This document shows, in pieces, positions 28,229 through 38,234 of a stretch of DNA of 64,000 bases; the first letter of the stretch is position 1, and each line of letters opens with the position of its first letter. This DNA is from Alteromonadaceae bacterium (lineage in GTDB: Bacteria > Pseudomonadota > Gammaproteobacteria > Enterobacterales > Alteromonadaceae): contig JABXHM010000009.1 of assembly GCA_013373625.1 (NCBI GenBank), forward strand, positions 40,033-104,032, in the 5' to 3' direction. The translations under genes were made by a program, and so were the position numbers. The notes beneath the pieces were generated by a model. The model saw nothing but the letters and a program-made list of their open reading frames with translations, searched no databases and was not told where the DNA came from.

Positions 28229-29851
28229 TTAGTGAACAAAAACCCGCACAGCGTCAGTTTTGCTACCAGCGAGAGGGAAATGTCCTTGAGCACCCGCAAC
28301 ACCTGTATTGCCATCAGCAATTGTCGCAGAAACCACCCCCTCACCACTGGTTAGTCTGCTGATGAATCCCCGGCGATAGCGAGCTGAGGAGTCAGATGTT
28401 GAAGCGTTGCTGACACTCAGCACTGACGGTACATCGGTTTCCCAATTGGCGAGCCCGGTCAGATCAACATCGTAAAACGGTATCATGGTAAGCCAGTCAG
28501 CGACTTTGTTTCGCTTCGCTTCCCTTACCGCCGCCAAATGCGCCTGGGTTAAACGCTCAATATAAATTCCCCGGGCCATCAGTTGCTGACCAGGTTGGGC
28601 AAGCCGAATGTCATACCCAACAGGTTTTGGTGGTAAAGGAGAGCCATCAGCATAGCGGCTTAACAATTCATTGAGGTAGTGTTTATAGTTCATAATGACA
28701 GACTCATTACCAACAGGCATTTGCGGCATCACAACCAGTGAATACAGGTGCCAATCCGGATAAAGCAAAAACTCACCATCGACACGTTTAAACCGACAAT
28801 TTTCAGTATACTGGTCTCCAGGGTTGCTCGCCAGATGCCATTTGCCTTGCTCATCCTGCAAAAAGTGCTTGTGTGGCAACCCGTTATCGGACCGGTAGTA
28901 TTGTTCATGGTTGAGCATGTCCAACGTATCGTGATGATCGCGGCAACAGGTATTACACAGTGCTGGCTGCTCAGGTCGCTCATTTTTGCCGATTGTTTTT
29001 ATAATCGCTTGCCCGCGCTTTACTCCCGGAGATTGATGTTCCCACGTCGCCATTGATGGTGAAAACCCCTGCCCTGTCCCCGCCAACGCGCATTGGCAAT
29101 TTACAGTGGTAAATTCTTCGATGGAGCTTACCACTGCGCCCCCGGCCTGATTAATGAAACCCAGCGCACTGAAAGTCACTTGTTGCATGTTAACGGCAAT
29201 TTCCGGCACGCTGGTGGATATCACCTGCTTAGCACCTGTCTCATGCTCCACTCGCATCGTACCCTCAAGGTAACTTCGTTTGATACGTGGCGATTCAGAA
29301 TGACCACCCTCAAAACGCACTGACTGATACCCCAGGCCATCTGTAGCCGCTGTAATACTCGAATTAAGTCTGACTGAAGCAGTTTCTGCGGTATCATCCT
29401 GCCAGCTTACAATAATTTCAACACGCTTGAGGTCTGGCGGGTTATGTACGGCCAATCCGGCGGCCAACACCTCATTGTGTGTTAGCCAGTCGTCTTTATG
29501 GTTGTCATTATTGGTATCAACATAAAAAAGGTCTGATACTACCCACTGCCGGTCAAAACTCATTGTTTCAGACGTATCTGCTAACTCGATGGTAACCACC
29601 CCGGCCAGAACAGAGCCCCCTTTATTAGTTTTAATATCCGCATACGCACTGCCTTCACCTGACCACTCATATTGCGCAGCATAGTGTTTAAGGTCGGCGA
29701 GCTTCTGCTTTGCCAGTTGTTGCGCTTGTTGGCGCATTACCTGCTGTTGATTGGCGGCCAAATAAAGACTCTGCAATTTTACGATACCTGTAGCGCCAAT
29801 TAGCAGGATAAGCATAGCAATTAAGACTTCCGGCAGTGAAAAACCACGCAT
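28229..29851 (-). CDS. Giant PilV-like minor pilin with Cys/His cluster (locus 2)
   Basis: A 540-residue prepilin. MRG precedes FSLPEVLIAMLILLIGATGIVKLQSLYLAA, a PilV-like helix with Glu at +5. I use ATG 29851, which has AGGAG eight bases upstream; an in-frame start at 29890 would lie inside the preceding gene. Residues about 30-190 look like an ordinary PilV domain. The long extension has a Cys/His cluster (NCQC, then CNTCCRDHHD near residues 300-310, then CRFKRVDG). It continues with an IRLAQPGQQLMARGIYIERLT segment and a C-terminal Ig-like pattern (LANWETDVPSVLSVSN with a later GVVSATI). PilV proteins are usually 150-220 residues, so two thirds of this protein is extra. Function is unknown; a metal-binding or adhesive pilus-tip role is an inference. 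Confidence 0.8.
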   Translation of the reverse strand: MRGFSLPEVLIAMLILLIGATGIVKLQSLYLAANQQQVMRQQAQQLAKQKLADLKHYAAQYEWSGEGSAYADIKTNKGGSVLAGVVTIELADTSETMSFDRQWVVSDLFYVDTNNDNHKDDWLTHNEVLAAGLAVHNPPDLKRVEIIVSWQDDTAETASVRLNSSITAATDGLGYQSVRFEGGHSESPRIKRSYLEGTMRVEHETGAKQVISTSVPEIAVNMQQVTFSALGFINQAGGAVVSSIEEFTTVNCQCALAGTGQGFSPSMATWEHQSPGVKRGQAIIKTIGKNERPEQPALCNTCCRDHHDTLDMLNHEQYYRSDNGLPHKHFLQDEQGKWHLASNPGDQYTENCRFKRVDGEFLLYPDWHLYSLVVMPQMPVGNESVIMNYKHYLNELLSRYADGSPLPPKPVGYDIRLAQPGQQLMARGIYIERLTQAHLAAVREAKRNKVADWLTMIPFYDVDLTGLANWETDVPSVLSVSNASTSDSSARYRRGFISRLTSGEGVVSATIADGNTGVAGAQGHFPLAGSKTDAVRVFVH

Positions 29852-29861
29852 AGCGGTACTC

Positions 29862-30992
29862 CTAAAAATCTCGCCAACTGCCTGGGACACGGCTTACGCG
29901 TAATAACAATTCTTGCTCCAGTAAGCCCGACATTACTTTTGCATCGAAGAGCACGGTAAGCTGGGCCTCTGCCTCACCCATCGCTTGATTCGCGACCAAC
30001 GCGCCCCGAATAGCAGCGCCTGTATCCATGTTGATAGCCGATTTACCGCGATGGTCTGGCGCGCGGAAAAAGTAAACCAAACCATATATTCTGGCATCAC
30101 CCGCCATTTCCAATCCACCATTGTGGATCACTAAAACAACAGGCGCGTGCTGACTGCCGATAGCTGAATCTCTCGCTACCTTACAATTTCCGGACACCCA
30201 AATTAAACCGCCGCTGGCACGATCAAGCCCGTCACACGTTGTTGCATATGCATTACTCAACGACAGTAAGTAGCGCCAGTCAGACTCGGCGATACCAAAT
30301 AACCAATCGTTCAGATCACCGGGAAACTGAGCTGACTGGTCGACAATGTCCAGACCTTTCCCTGCTGCACCGGAGTATCCCCGGGTGGCACAATGGCCGG
30401 TTTGATATTCATATACGGCGCAGCTGATTCCATTTAGCGCTGCACCAGGCAACGGTTCTTTTGTCCACATTGACAGTGGTACCCCTTCACCAGCACCATT
30501 CGGGTTTGCGACCAACGTAAACGCTAAAGCAGGCGACACCTTACTATTGGTCATAACGGGTGCCGGGGGAAGACGTTGCAACAGTGGAGCTATAATAACG
30601 TCTTCTTGAATATTAACCCTGGCCAGACCGTCTGCAGAGCGTCCCCGCGCCGTTAAAGAGACTAACACTTCAGGCACAACTGATTGCACGATTGCCTGAC
30701 GTGATAAGCCCACTTCGTAGCTGCCTGCGCCCACCTGGCTGTCGCCAATCATAGACCCGGACCAGAGCGGATGCTGTATAAGCTGGCCAACAGCTTGTTC
30801 TAAGCCGGCTTGTGCAACATTATGCGCATTCTGGTAATTCAAAGTATTACGTTGAATTTTTTGCTCAAATGAACGGATTCGTGCGGTATACACTGACACA
30901 ATACTGGCCAGTACAAGCAATAACGCCACGGTAGACATTACCGCGGCGCCACGTGCGAATCCGTGCTTTGAATAATGCTCAGTAATAGGCAT
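29862..30992 (-). CDS. PilX-like minor pilin (locus 2)
   Basis: A 376-residue PilX-like protein. The N-terminal region reads HGFARG, then AAVMSTVALLLVLASIVSVYTARI, a hydrophobic helix without Glu at +5, as in PilX. It is about twice the length of PilX from locus 1. The C-terminal half (VLVIHNGGLEMAGDARIYGLVYFF, then INMDTGAAIRGALV) resembles the repetitive beta-rich domain in some PilX/PilA-like surface proteins. The ATG at 30992 overlaps the preceding pilW-like stop by 14 bases and is preferred to an earlier in-frame start. The stop lies ten bases before the large PilV-like start. Confidence 0.78.
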   Translation of the reverse strand: MPITEHYSKHGFARGAAVMSTVALLLVLASIVSVYTARIRSFEQKIQRNTLNYQNAHNVAQAGLEQAVGQLIQHPLWSGSMIGDSQVGAGSYEVGLSRQAIVQSVVPEVLVSLTARGRSADGLARVNIQEDVIIAPLLQRLPPAPVMTNSKVSPALAFTLVANPNGAGEGVPLSMWTKEPLPGAALNGISCAVYEYQTGHCATRGYSGAAGKGLDIVDQSAQFPGDLNDWLFGIAESDWRYLLSLSNAYATTCDGLDRASGGLIWVSGNCKVARDSAIGSQHAPVVLVIHNGGLEMAGDARIYGLVYFFRAPDHRGKSAINMDTGAAIRGALVANQAMGEAEAQLTVLFDAKVMSGLLEQELLLRVSRVPGSWRDF

Positions 30993-31599
30993 TAGCAATT
31001 CGCACGCGTTCAGTATAGCGACGTTGATAACGCTGATCAGAGACCAATTCGCCGGCAATATGCAATACAACTGTTTGCCAGCTCAGTCGATTAGCACGCA
31101 TTACCGCTAATGAAAATCGCAGCTCTGTCACTTTGACAATGTCATTATCTGTAAGATCTTCCCAACCGGGTTCGTCGCAGGCAGCGCCGTCGAGACGAAT
31201 TTCAATACTGTTATCTCTTAATCGGTAGCCAAAATATTCGTTGGGTGCCGCGCTATTTAGCTGACCATTTCTATTGCGATCGTAGGTAAATACTATGCAG
31301 CTGTCGGACTGCTCACCGTTAAACTCACTGACCTTAACAGGCTGATTAAACGGCATAACCGCAGCCGGATCAGTGGTAAGCCTGATGGAGGCGGCACCAG
31401 AATACCCTGCACGCTGAATATCACTGGTAATTAAACTCACGATGTTGCCTAGCTCTTCATTGAGCCGACTGGTTTGAAGCATCCTCGAGTTAACCTTAAG
31501 GCTTGTGCTGACCAGCGCTCCGGCAGCGGCAACAACGCCAGCGCCAATAGTCAGCGCTATAATATTTTCAATTAATGTATAGCCTCGATTTCTGCGCAC
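30979..31599 (-). CDS. PilW-like minor pilin (locus 2)
   Basis: A 206-residue PilW-like minor pilin. The leader MRRNRG precedes YTLIENIIALTIGAGVVAAAGALVS, with Glu at +5. The segment LNEELGNIVSLITSDIQRAGYSG is the usual PilW pattern in which a membrane-proximal helix is followed by an IQRAGY motif. A single disulfide is likely (two cysteines: DSCIVF and AACDEPG). It is the first gene of the leftward locus 2 run (pilW-, pilX-, giant pilV-like). Confidence 0.84.
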   Translation of the reverse strand: MRRNRGYTLIENIIALTIGAGVVAAAGALVSTSLKVNSRMLQTSRLNEELGNIVSLITSDIQRAGYSGAASIRLTTDPAAVMPFNQPVKVSEFNGEQSDSCIVFTYDRNRNGQLNSAAPNEYFGYRLRDNSIEIRLDGAACDEPGWEDLTDNDIVKVTELRFSLAVMRANRLSWQTVVLHIAGELVSDQRYQRRYTERVRIANAYY

Positions 31600-31919
31600 G
31601 GTGATATCCGGTCTGATTGGTAAAAGTCAGATCCTCAGCTTGCCCGATGATGCAGTGAAATACAGCTGTACAGACAGCCATTTTTAAGCACTGCGTCAGT
31701 AGCAGGTGAGTTTTGCGGCGATGGGCTCAGTCATTATGCGTTACAGTGCAGAGTCAAAGCTGTCGTGGGTTGGCTTAATACTGTTCCTGAGACTGTTCCT
31801 AAGATCAATAGTATCGTTTTAAGAATGCGTTAAGGTTAGGTGAATTTGTTGCGAGTAAACCAGCCTTTGAATATGGATTTACTGGTTATAAGGTAACTCA
31901 CCCGATGCAGGAGCACACC
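31600..31919. other. Divergent intergenic region of pilin locus 2
   Basis: These 320 bases separate the leftward pilW-like and rightward pilE-like genes and must hold their promoters. A tandem pair of 12-mers (ctgttcctgaga, ctgttcctaaga) lies at 31781-31804. I cannot name a regulator site, and no convincing small gene is seen. Confidence 0.4.
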
Positions 31920-32333
31920 ATGGAAAGACGTTTTTTATCGCCTTCAGGGGACGTCGCACTCCCTCAACAGAAGCATTGCGGGTTTAGCTTGATTGAGGCG
32001 ATGATCACTGTGGTTATCGTTGCAATATTAGCGAGTATCGCTCTGCCTTCTTATCACGCTCAAATTCAAAGCAGCAGACGAGGCGTTGCGAAAACAAAAC
32101 TCTTGCAAATGCATTTATGGCAGGAAGCGTATCGTTTTGACCATCAGCAGTATGCAACAACTAATGAACTGGCACTGCATCATTCGGAGTTCTATACCTT
32201 CAGCGTTACAAATGTATCCAGCACCACTTATACTGTTGTCGCTAAAGCCGCAGGCGCGCAAAAGAATGATTCAAACTGTACAGTAATGTCGATAGATCAA
32301 TCATTTAAACGCTCACCCGCCAAATGCTGGTGA
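31920..32333 (+). CDS. PilE-like type IV pilin (locus 2)
   Basis: A 137-residue PilE-like pilin. An unusually long leader of about 21 residues ends in KHCG, followed by FSLIEAMITVVIVAILASIALPSYHAQIQ with Glu at +5. The C-terminal end NCTVMSIDQSFKRSPAKCW is the disulfide loop typical of PilE proteins. I choose ATG 31920 because AGGAG stands about six bases upstream; an ATG at 31905 is possible. It is convergent with ispH (35-base gap). Confidence 0.87.
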   Translation: MERRFLSPSGDVALPQQKHCGFSLIEAMITVVIVAILASIALPSYHAQIQSSRRGVAKTKLLQMHLWQEAYRFDHQQYATTNELALHHSEFYTFSVTNVSSTTYTVVAKAAGAQKNDSNCTVMSIDQSFKRSPAKCW

Positions 32334-32368
32334 GTGGACCCAAGCCAACCGCGGTGACGGTCTATTGC

Positions 32369-33313
32369 TCAGCTGACTTGCTTGATACGCAACTCTTTGG
32401 GAACAGCAAACTCAATGCTTTCCTCACGGCCACTGCGTTCAGAAGCTGTTGTCGCTCCCCAGTCAAGCAGCCGCTGAATGACGCGTTTTACCAATACCTC
32501 GGGGGCTGAGGCACCGGCAGTCACGCCAATATGTTCTACGCCATCCAGCCAGTCACGCTGAATACACTCTTCATCAGCAATAAGGTACGCCCGCGCACCA
32601 ATCTTACCGGCCAATTCGCGCAAGCGATTAGAATTCGAGCTGTTTTGTGCCCCCACCACCAGCAATACTTCGCAGTCCTGAGCCAGGTCGCGCACTGCAT
32701 CCTGACGATTTTGTGTGGCATAGCAAATATCGTCTTTGCGAGGCCCTTCAATGGCAGGAAAACGCTCTCTGAGCGCATCAATCACTTCAGCGGTATCATC
32801 CACTGACAGTGTAGTCTGGCTGCAGTAATACAGTGCTTCAGGGTTTTTCACACTGAGTTTTTCGACATCAGCAATAGACTCTACCAAATAGATCCCACCC
32901 TGCTGGTTGTCATATTGCCCCATGGTGCCCTCCACCTCAGGGTGACCTGCGTGCCCTATAAGAATACACTCTGTACCGCGTCGGCTTGCACGGGTCACTT
33001 CAAGATGCACTTTGGTCACCAGCGGGCAAGTTGCATCGAACACTTTTAAGCCACGTTGCTGCGCTTCCTGGCGCACTGCCTGGGACACACCATGGGCAGA
33101 AAAAATCACAATATTATCATCGGGTACTTCATCAAGTTCATCGACAAATACCGCACCGCGTTCTTTTAAGCCATCAACCACAAACTTGTTGTGCACGACT
33201 TCATGGCGCACATAAATAGGCGGTTGAAAAATCTCCAATGCTCGCTCAACAATGGTTATAGCGCGGTCAACGCCGGCACAAAAGCCGCGCGGATTAGCTA
33301 AATGAATTTGCAT
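32369..33313 (-). CDS. ispH: 4-hydroxy-3-methylbut-2-enyl diphosphate reductase IspH
   Basis: IspH makes IPP and DMAPP in the last step of the MEP isoprenoid pathway using an iron-sulfur cluster. The 314-residue protein has the first cluster cysteine in [12 protein letters not shown] and the second in [22 protein letters not shown] and [11 protein letters not shown] follow, and TAGASAPE lies near the C-terminus. Length is standard. It begins 18 bases after fkpB, the usual lspA-fkpB-ispH order. Confidence 0.97.
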   Translation of the reverse strand: MQIHLANPRGFCAGVDRAITIVERALEIFQPPIYVRHEVVHNKFVVDGLKERGAVFVDELDEVPDDNIVIFSAHGVSQAVRQEAQQRGLKVFDATCPLVTKVHLEVTRASRRGTECILIGHAGHPEVEGTMGQYDNQQGGIYLVESIADVEKLSVKNPEALYYCSQTTLSVDDTAEVIDALRERFPAIEGPRKDDICYATQNRQDAVRDLAQDCEVLLVVGAQNSSNSNRLRELAGKIGARAYLIADEECIQRDWLDGVEHIGVTAGASAPEVLVKRVIQRLLDWGATTASERSGREESIEFAVPKELRIKQVS

Positions 33314-33331
33314 GTGAAGAGTTCCTTAGCC

Positions 33332-33781
33332 TCAGGGGTTGATGACATCGATGATTTCAACATCAAAGATGACGGTTTGTCCAGCCAACGGATGGTTAAA
33401 GTCGATGGTAACAGAATCACCGGCAATACTGCGAACAATACCAGGGACCTCGCTGCCGTCGGGCTGCGAAAATGCCATAATCATCCCTTCTTCCAACGCT
33501 AAATCTGCGCCAAAACTACTCCGATCCATGTGGTGAACATTGTCGGGGTTTGGCTGTCCGAACGCATCATCCGGTTCCAGTTCAAATGACTTTTTGTCTC
33601 CGGCACACAAACCGCGCAAACACGCTTCAAAGTTTGGTGTCAGGCTACCATCTCCCATCACTAATTTGGCCGGTTTCTTGTTTACCCGGGTACTGTCGGC
33701 TGCTGATCCATCAGAGAGTTTCAGGTCGAAATGCATAATAACTTCGCTGTTATCCCGAATAGTCGCTACTTGTTCAGTCAT
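33332..33781 (-). CDS. fkpB: FKBP-type peptidyl-prolyl isomerase FkpB (SlpA)
   Basis: A 149-residue FKBP-type isomerase without signal peptide or metal-binding tail. The FKBP core is visible with MHFDLKLSDGSAADSTRVNKKP and FEACLRGLCAGDKKSFEL. The insert domain includes DRSSFGADLALEEGMIMAFSQ, and the return strand is DFNHPLAGQTVIFDVEI. The position between lspA and ispH is the classical one for FkpB. Confidence 0.95.
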   Translation of the reverse strand: MTEQVATIRDNSEVIMHFDLKLSDGSAADSTRVNKKPAKLVMGDGSLTPNFEACLRGLCAGDKKSFELEPDDAFGQPNPDNVHHMDRSSFGADLALEEGMIMAFSQPDGSEVPGIVRSIAGDSVTIDFNHPLAGQTVIFDVEIIDVINP

Positions 33782-33819
33782 TATAAATACTCTCTGGATT
33801 GCAAGATTGTGAGTAAATG

Positions 33820-34353
33820 TTAACCATTGCTTTCAGTGCTGTTTTCAGCCGTGGCATCTTTGCTTTTGGCAGTTAACATATCCCAAATTAACAGTGCAGC
33901 GCCTATAAAAATTGCGCTGTCAGCAATATTGAACGCCGGCCAATGCCAGTCATTCACATAAAAGTCGAGAAAGTCGACCACATAGCCATGCACTATCCGG
34001 TCAAAAACGTTGCCCATTGCGCCGCCCAGTATAAAGCTAAAGGCCACCGGCAACAGGGTTTGCTGCCTTGGCGTTTGTTTTAACCACCACAGGATCACGC
34101 TACAAACAGTGACGGCAATGGCGGTAAAAAACCAACGTTGCCAACCGCCCGCACCATGCAAAAAACTAAACGCTGCGCCATAGTTATGGACATAAGTAAG
34201 GTTAAAAAATGATGTCACCTGAATCGATTCATACAACGCCATTTTATCCATAACCGTAAATTTGCTCCATAAATCAAGAATAAGTGTTATCACACTTACC
34301 CATAAAAAGCGCAAACCGGTATCGCGAAATAAGCTCACTGTTAAATTAGGCAT
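33820..34353 (-). CDS. lspA: Lipoprotein signal peptidase LspA
   Basis: Signal peptidase II cleaves prolipoprotein signal peptides after lipid modification. The 177-residue protein has four membrane helices, and the two catalytic aspartates sit in [18 protein letters not shown] and [12 protein letters not shown] take the ATG at 34353 (MPNLTVSLF), which overlaps the ileS stop by eight bases. An earlier in-frame start at 34401 would only add residues overlapping ileS. Confidence 0.96.
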   Translation of the reverse strand: MPNLTVSLFRDTGLRFLWVSVITLILDLWSKFTVMDKMALYESIQVTSFFNLTYVHNYGAAFSFLHGAGGWQRWFFTAIAVTVCSVILWWLKQTPRQQTLLPVAFSFILGGAMGNVFDRIVHGYVVDFLDFYVNDWHWPAFNIADSAIFIGAALLIWDMLTAKSKDATAENSTESNG

Positions 34354-37168
34354 AGTGTCGTGCTTCACCTTCACCCTCGACGTTGGTGACGCAACGTCCA
34401 CATAACTCAGGGTGCGCAGCGTGCGAGCCTACATCATCGCGGACATGCCAGCAGCGGACACATTTTTCACCTGTGCTTTTGGCTACCGATACATACAGCC
34501 CGTCCACGTCAGTTTCGCTGGCGTCCCCGGGTTTATCAGCAAGGCTGGCAACGGTGGCCCCGGAAGTGATGAGTACAAAGCGCAGCTCATCGGCTAAGCG
34601 TTCCAGTTGCTGCCTGAGCTCATCATCAGCATATAAGGTAATGGCCGCTTCTAATGAGCCGCCCAGTAGCTGTGCTTTACGCGCTTGCTCAAGTGCCTGG
34701 TTAACCGCATCTTTAACCGCCATAAGTTGCTGCCAGTAGGCATCATCAAACTGGCTGTCGGATGAAAACGCATCAAGTCCGTCATACCAGTTTTCGGTAA
34801 ACACGAATTTCGACCGTTCACCCGGTAACTCCTGCCAGATTTCCTGAGCGGTAAAGCTGGTGATCGGCGCCATCCAGCGCACCAGTGCCTCAGCAATGTG
34901 GTAGAGTGCCGTTTGACAGGAACGACGCGCAACACTGTCACCTTTAGCGGTGTACTGGCGGTCTTTAATAATATCCAGATAAAAACTGCCCAGTTCAATC
35001 GAACAAAAATGGGTGAGTTTTTGCGATACCACTAACAGATCATATTTTTCATAATCAGCAAGCAATTCGTTCTGAAGTTGCCTGGCGCGCGCGACAATCC
35101 AGCGGTCGAGAGCCACCATTTCGTTTTCTGCCACAGCATCCGTTAACGGATTGAAACCGTTTAAGTTCGCTAACAGAAAACGCGCGGTATTGCGTAAACG
35201 CCGGTAGTTATCCGCGGCACGCTTGAGAATTTCATCAGAGACGGCGATTTCGCCACGGTAGTCAGTCGACGCCACCCATAAGCGTAAAATATCAGCGCCC
35301 AGTTTATTGGTCACTTCTTGCGGCGCTACCACATTCCCCAGTGACTTAGACATCTTTTTACCCTGCGCATCGACCGTAAAGCCGTGTGTCAGTACCTGCT
35401 TATAGGGCGCATGTCCATGCATAGCCGTAGATGTCATCAGTGACGACATAAACCAGCCACGGTGTTGATCAGAGCCTTCTAAATACAAATCGGCACTGGC
35501 CGGAATATCATCGCGACAATCCACTACAAAGAAATGGGTGACCCCTGAATCAAACCATACATCTAACGTATCGGTCACTTTATCGTACTGCTCAGCATCA
35601 CTGCCCAGCAACGCCGCATCATCAATATCCCACCACGCCTGAATACCGTTTTTTTCAATTTCTGTGGCAACCTGTTCAATCAGGCTGGTTGTTTGTGGAT
35701 GCAATTCACCGCTAATTTTATGAACATATAAAGGAATAGGAACGCCCCAGGTGCGCTGGCGCGAGATACACCAGTCCGGACGACCTTCCACCATTTTAGT
35801 GATACGGTTTTCGCCCCATTCTGGGATCCACTGAGTCTGTTTGATTTGTTCAAGTGACTGACCGCGCAGGTCGAGCTTATCCATACTGATAAACCACTGG
35901 GGTGTAGCGCGAAAAATGATTGGCGTTTTGTGGCGCCAGCAATGCGGATAGCTATGCTCAAAGGCCACATTCAGCACCAGATTACCGTGTTCAGCGACGG
36001 TTTCAATGATAGCCGGGTTCGCTTTAAACACATGTTGTCCGGCAAACAGTGGCGTATTTTCAAGAAACACGCCGTTGTTACCCACCGGGTTATATACTTC
36101 GATATCGTAGCCTTTGCATACATTGAAGTCGTCAACACCATGGGCTGGTGCAGTATGCACGCAACCGGTACCCGCATCGGTGGTCACGTGATCGCCCAAT
36201 ACAATTATCGAGGCTTTATCTAAAAACGGATGCTGTAAAAGGGCTTTATCCAGCGCTGCACCTTTGCAAGTAGCAACTGTTGTATAGTCGTCCTGACCAT
36301 AGCGCTGCATACAGCTTTCAACCAGGTCAGTCGCCAGCATGATCCACTGCTTGTCCTCACCATACTCCACCAACGAGTATTCCAGTTCAGGATGCAGGCT
36401 CACCGCGAGGTTGGCAGGTAATGTCCAGGGAGTGGTCGTCCAGATAACAACACCGGCTTTGTGCGCCGCCAAAGCGCCGCTGTCAACGCCAAACGCACTG
36501 GCAAACGTTGTCACGTCTTTTAATGGAAACTTGACGTCGATTGCCGGTGACGTTTTATCCTGATACTCAACTTCGGCTTCAGCCAGCGCTGACCCACAAT
36601 CGGTACACCAATGAACAGGTTTAAACCCTTTTTCCAGATGCCCCGCATCAATGATTTTACCCAGCGCGCGAACAATATTGGCTTCTGAGTCAAAATTCAT
36701 TGTTTTATAAGGGTTTCCCCATTCGCCAAAAACGCCCAGACGTTTAAAGTCTGCCATTTGACCATCAATTTGCTTTTGCGCGTAATCACGGCATTTTTGG
36801 CGAAATTCAGCGGTGGTTACTTTTTTACCGGGTTTACCCACTTTCTTTTCAACCATGAGTTCGATAGGCAAACCATGGCAATCCCAGCCAGGGACATAAG
36901 GCGCATCAAAATCCGCCAGAGTTTTAGACTTAACAATAATATCTTTGAGGATCTTATTCACCGCATGACCAATGTGAATATCGCCATTGGCGTAGGGAGG
37001 GCCATCATGCAGCACAAAGGGTGGTTTACCCGATTTCGCCTCGCGAATCTGCTGATACAAGCCTTGTTGTTCCCAGTCTTTCAACATTTGAGGTTCGCGT
37101 TTAGCCAGATTCCCGCGCATGGGGAATGGCGTTTCAGGCAAATTCAATGTGGCTTTGTAATCACTCAT
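34346..37168 (-). CDS. ileS: Isoleucyl-tRNA synthetase
   Basis: A 940-residue class I synthetase. The HIGH motif is in [13 protein letters not shown] near residue 65 and KMSKSLGNV near residue 603. The editing domain includes the [12 protein letters not shown] segment, and a C-terminal zinc site is formed by CVRCW and CGRC. Length equals that of E. coli IleS. It lies 43 bases after ribF and is coupled to lspA, giving the common ribF-ileS-lspA-fkpB-ispH operon. Confidence 0.98.
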   Translation of the reverse strand: MSDYKATLNLPETPFPMRGNLAKREPQMLKDWEQQGLYQQIREAKSGKPPFVLHDGPPYANGDIHIGHAVNKILKDIIVKSKTLADFDAPYVPGWDCHGLPIELMVEKKVGKPGKKVTTAEFRQKCRDYAQKQIDGQMADFKRLGVFGEWGNPYKTMNFDSEANIVRALGKIIDAGHLEKGFKPVHWCTDCGSALAEAEVEYQDKTSPAIDVKFPLKDVTTFASAFGVDSGALAAHKAGVVIWTTTPWTLPANLAVSLHPELEYSLVEYGEDKQWIMLATDLVESCMQRYGQDDYTTVATCKGAALDKALLQHPFLDKASIIVLGDHVTTDAGTGCVHTAPAHGVDDFNVCKGYDIEVYNPVGNNGVFLENTPLFAGQHVFKANPAIIETVAEHGNLVLNVAFEHSYPHCWRHKTPIIFRATPQWFISMDKLDLRGQSLEQIKQTQWIPEWGENRITKMVEGRPDWCISRQRTWGVPIPLYVHKISGELHPQTTSLIEQVATEIEKNGIQAWWDIDDAALLGSDAEQYDKVTDTLDVWFDSGVTHFFVVDCRDDIPASADLYLEGSDQHRGWFMSSLMTSTAMHGHAPYKQVLTHGFTVDAQGKKMSKSLGNVVAPQEVTNKLGADILRLWVASTDYRGEIAVSDEILKRAADNYRRLRNTARFLLANLNGFNPLTDAVAENEMVALDRWIVARARQLQNELLADYEKYDLLVVSQKLTHFCSIELGSFYLDIIKDRQYTAKGDSVARRSCQTALYHIAEALVRWMAPITSFTAQEIWQELPGERSKFVFTENWYDGLDAFSSDSQFDDAYWQQLMAVKDAVNQALEQARKAQLLGGSLEAAITLYADDELRQQLERLADELRFVLITSGATVASLADKPGDASETDVDGLYVSVAKSTGEKCVRCWHVRDDVGSHAAHPELCGRCVTNVEGEGEARHYA

Positions 37169-37211
37169 AGCGTTTGTTCTATCCGTCCACGTTATCGGGT
37201 GTTAACCCGGC

Positions 37212-38168
37212 TCAGACCTGCAACAGGTCGTCGTTATTCATTAATACTTGCTGTGCCTGCTCAACATCGCGAGCGATTTGCTGACGCAGGGCATCAAGCC
37301 CGTCAAAGCGTTTTTCATCTCGAATCTTAGCCACCGGCATCACTTGTATGCGCTGGCCGTATAAAGAGCCTTCAAAGTCAAAAATATGCACTTCTAACTG
37401 CTTTCGCTGACCATTCACGGTTGGCCTGGAACCGATATTAGCGACCCCGGCATACTGACTGCCAGCGATATTGAGCTTCACAGCGAATACGCCAGTAATG
37501 GGGGTTTGGCAGCGATTTAACAATACATTGGCGGTTGGAAAGCCAATGGTACGGCCTTTCTTTTCACCGTGAATCACCCGCCCGGAAATAAAAAACTCCC
37601 GCCCCAGCATAGTGTGCGCAAGGCTAAAGTTACCGTCGGCCAGTGCCTCACGAACCGCTGTTGAACTTATCCGGCAATCCTGCATACGGTAACTTTGGGT
37701 ACTGACCAGCTCAAATCCGTACTTTTCACCCGCTTGCTGCAAGCGATTAAAATCACCTTTGCGCCCTTTACCAAAGCGAAAGTCATCACCCACAACTAAA
37801 AACTTTACACCGAGCTTTTGTACCAGCAACTGCTCAATAAAGATATCAGCCGATTGAGCAGCGAATGCAGCGTTAAATCTAACGCACAACAGTCGATCCA
37901 CGCCCTGTGCTTTCAGCAATTGGTACTTTTCAGCGAGCGGACTAATCCGCGCCGGCGCAGAGTCAGGCGTAAATACCTCTTCAGGGTGCGGTTCGAAAAC
38001 CATTACTGTGGCGGGTAATGACAGGCGTCGGGCTTGCTTAATGACACTATCAAGAACCGCCTGATGCCCCAAATGAACACCATCGAACTTGCCAATAGTC
38101 AGCACGCACCCTTGATGATGGGCTTTTAAATTGTTAAGGCCCCGGATTAGCTCCACGTTTAACAGCAA
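37212..38168 (-). CDS. ribF: Bifunctional riboflavin kinase / FAD synthetase RibF
   Basis: RibF phosphorylates riboflavin and adenylates FMN. The 318-residue protein has the adenylyltransferase domain first (TIGKFDGVHLGHQAVLD, then VVGDDFRFGKGRKGD and ISSTAVREAL). The C-terminal kinase domain follows, with GRTIGFPTANV and GVANIGSRPTVNG. Both are complete. It stands between murJ and ileS, with short gaps on both sides. Confidence 0.97.
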   Translation of the reverse strand: MLLNVELIRGLNNLKAHHQGCVLTIGKFDGVHLGHQAVLDSVIKQARRLSLPATVMVFEPHPEEVFTPDSAPARISPLAEKYQLLKAQGVDRLLCVRFNAAFAAQSADIFIEQLLVQKLGVKFLVVGDDFRFGKGRKGDFNRLQQAGEKYGFELVSTQSYRMQDCRISSTAVREALADGNFSLAHTMLGREFFISGRVIHGEKKGRTIGFPTANVLLNRCQTPITGVFAVKLNIAGSQYAGVANIGSRPTVNGQRKQLEVHIFDFEGSLYGQRIQVMPVAKIRDEKRFDGLDALRQQIARDVEQAQQVLMNNDDLLQV

Positions 38169-38234
38169 CCTTTATTGAGATGAAAATGCTACAAAGCGGC
38201 CGATTATAAACTACCCGGCCAGCAATACCAATCG

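Noticed and set aside
31781..31804. A tandem 12-base repeat in the pilin locus 2 intergenic region
   Set aside because: Only two imperfect units, too few for a repeat array or CRISPR, and without a known operator pattern.
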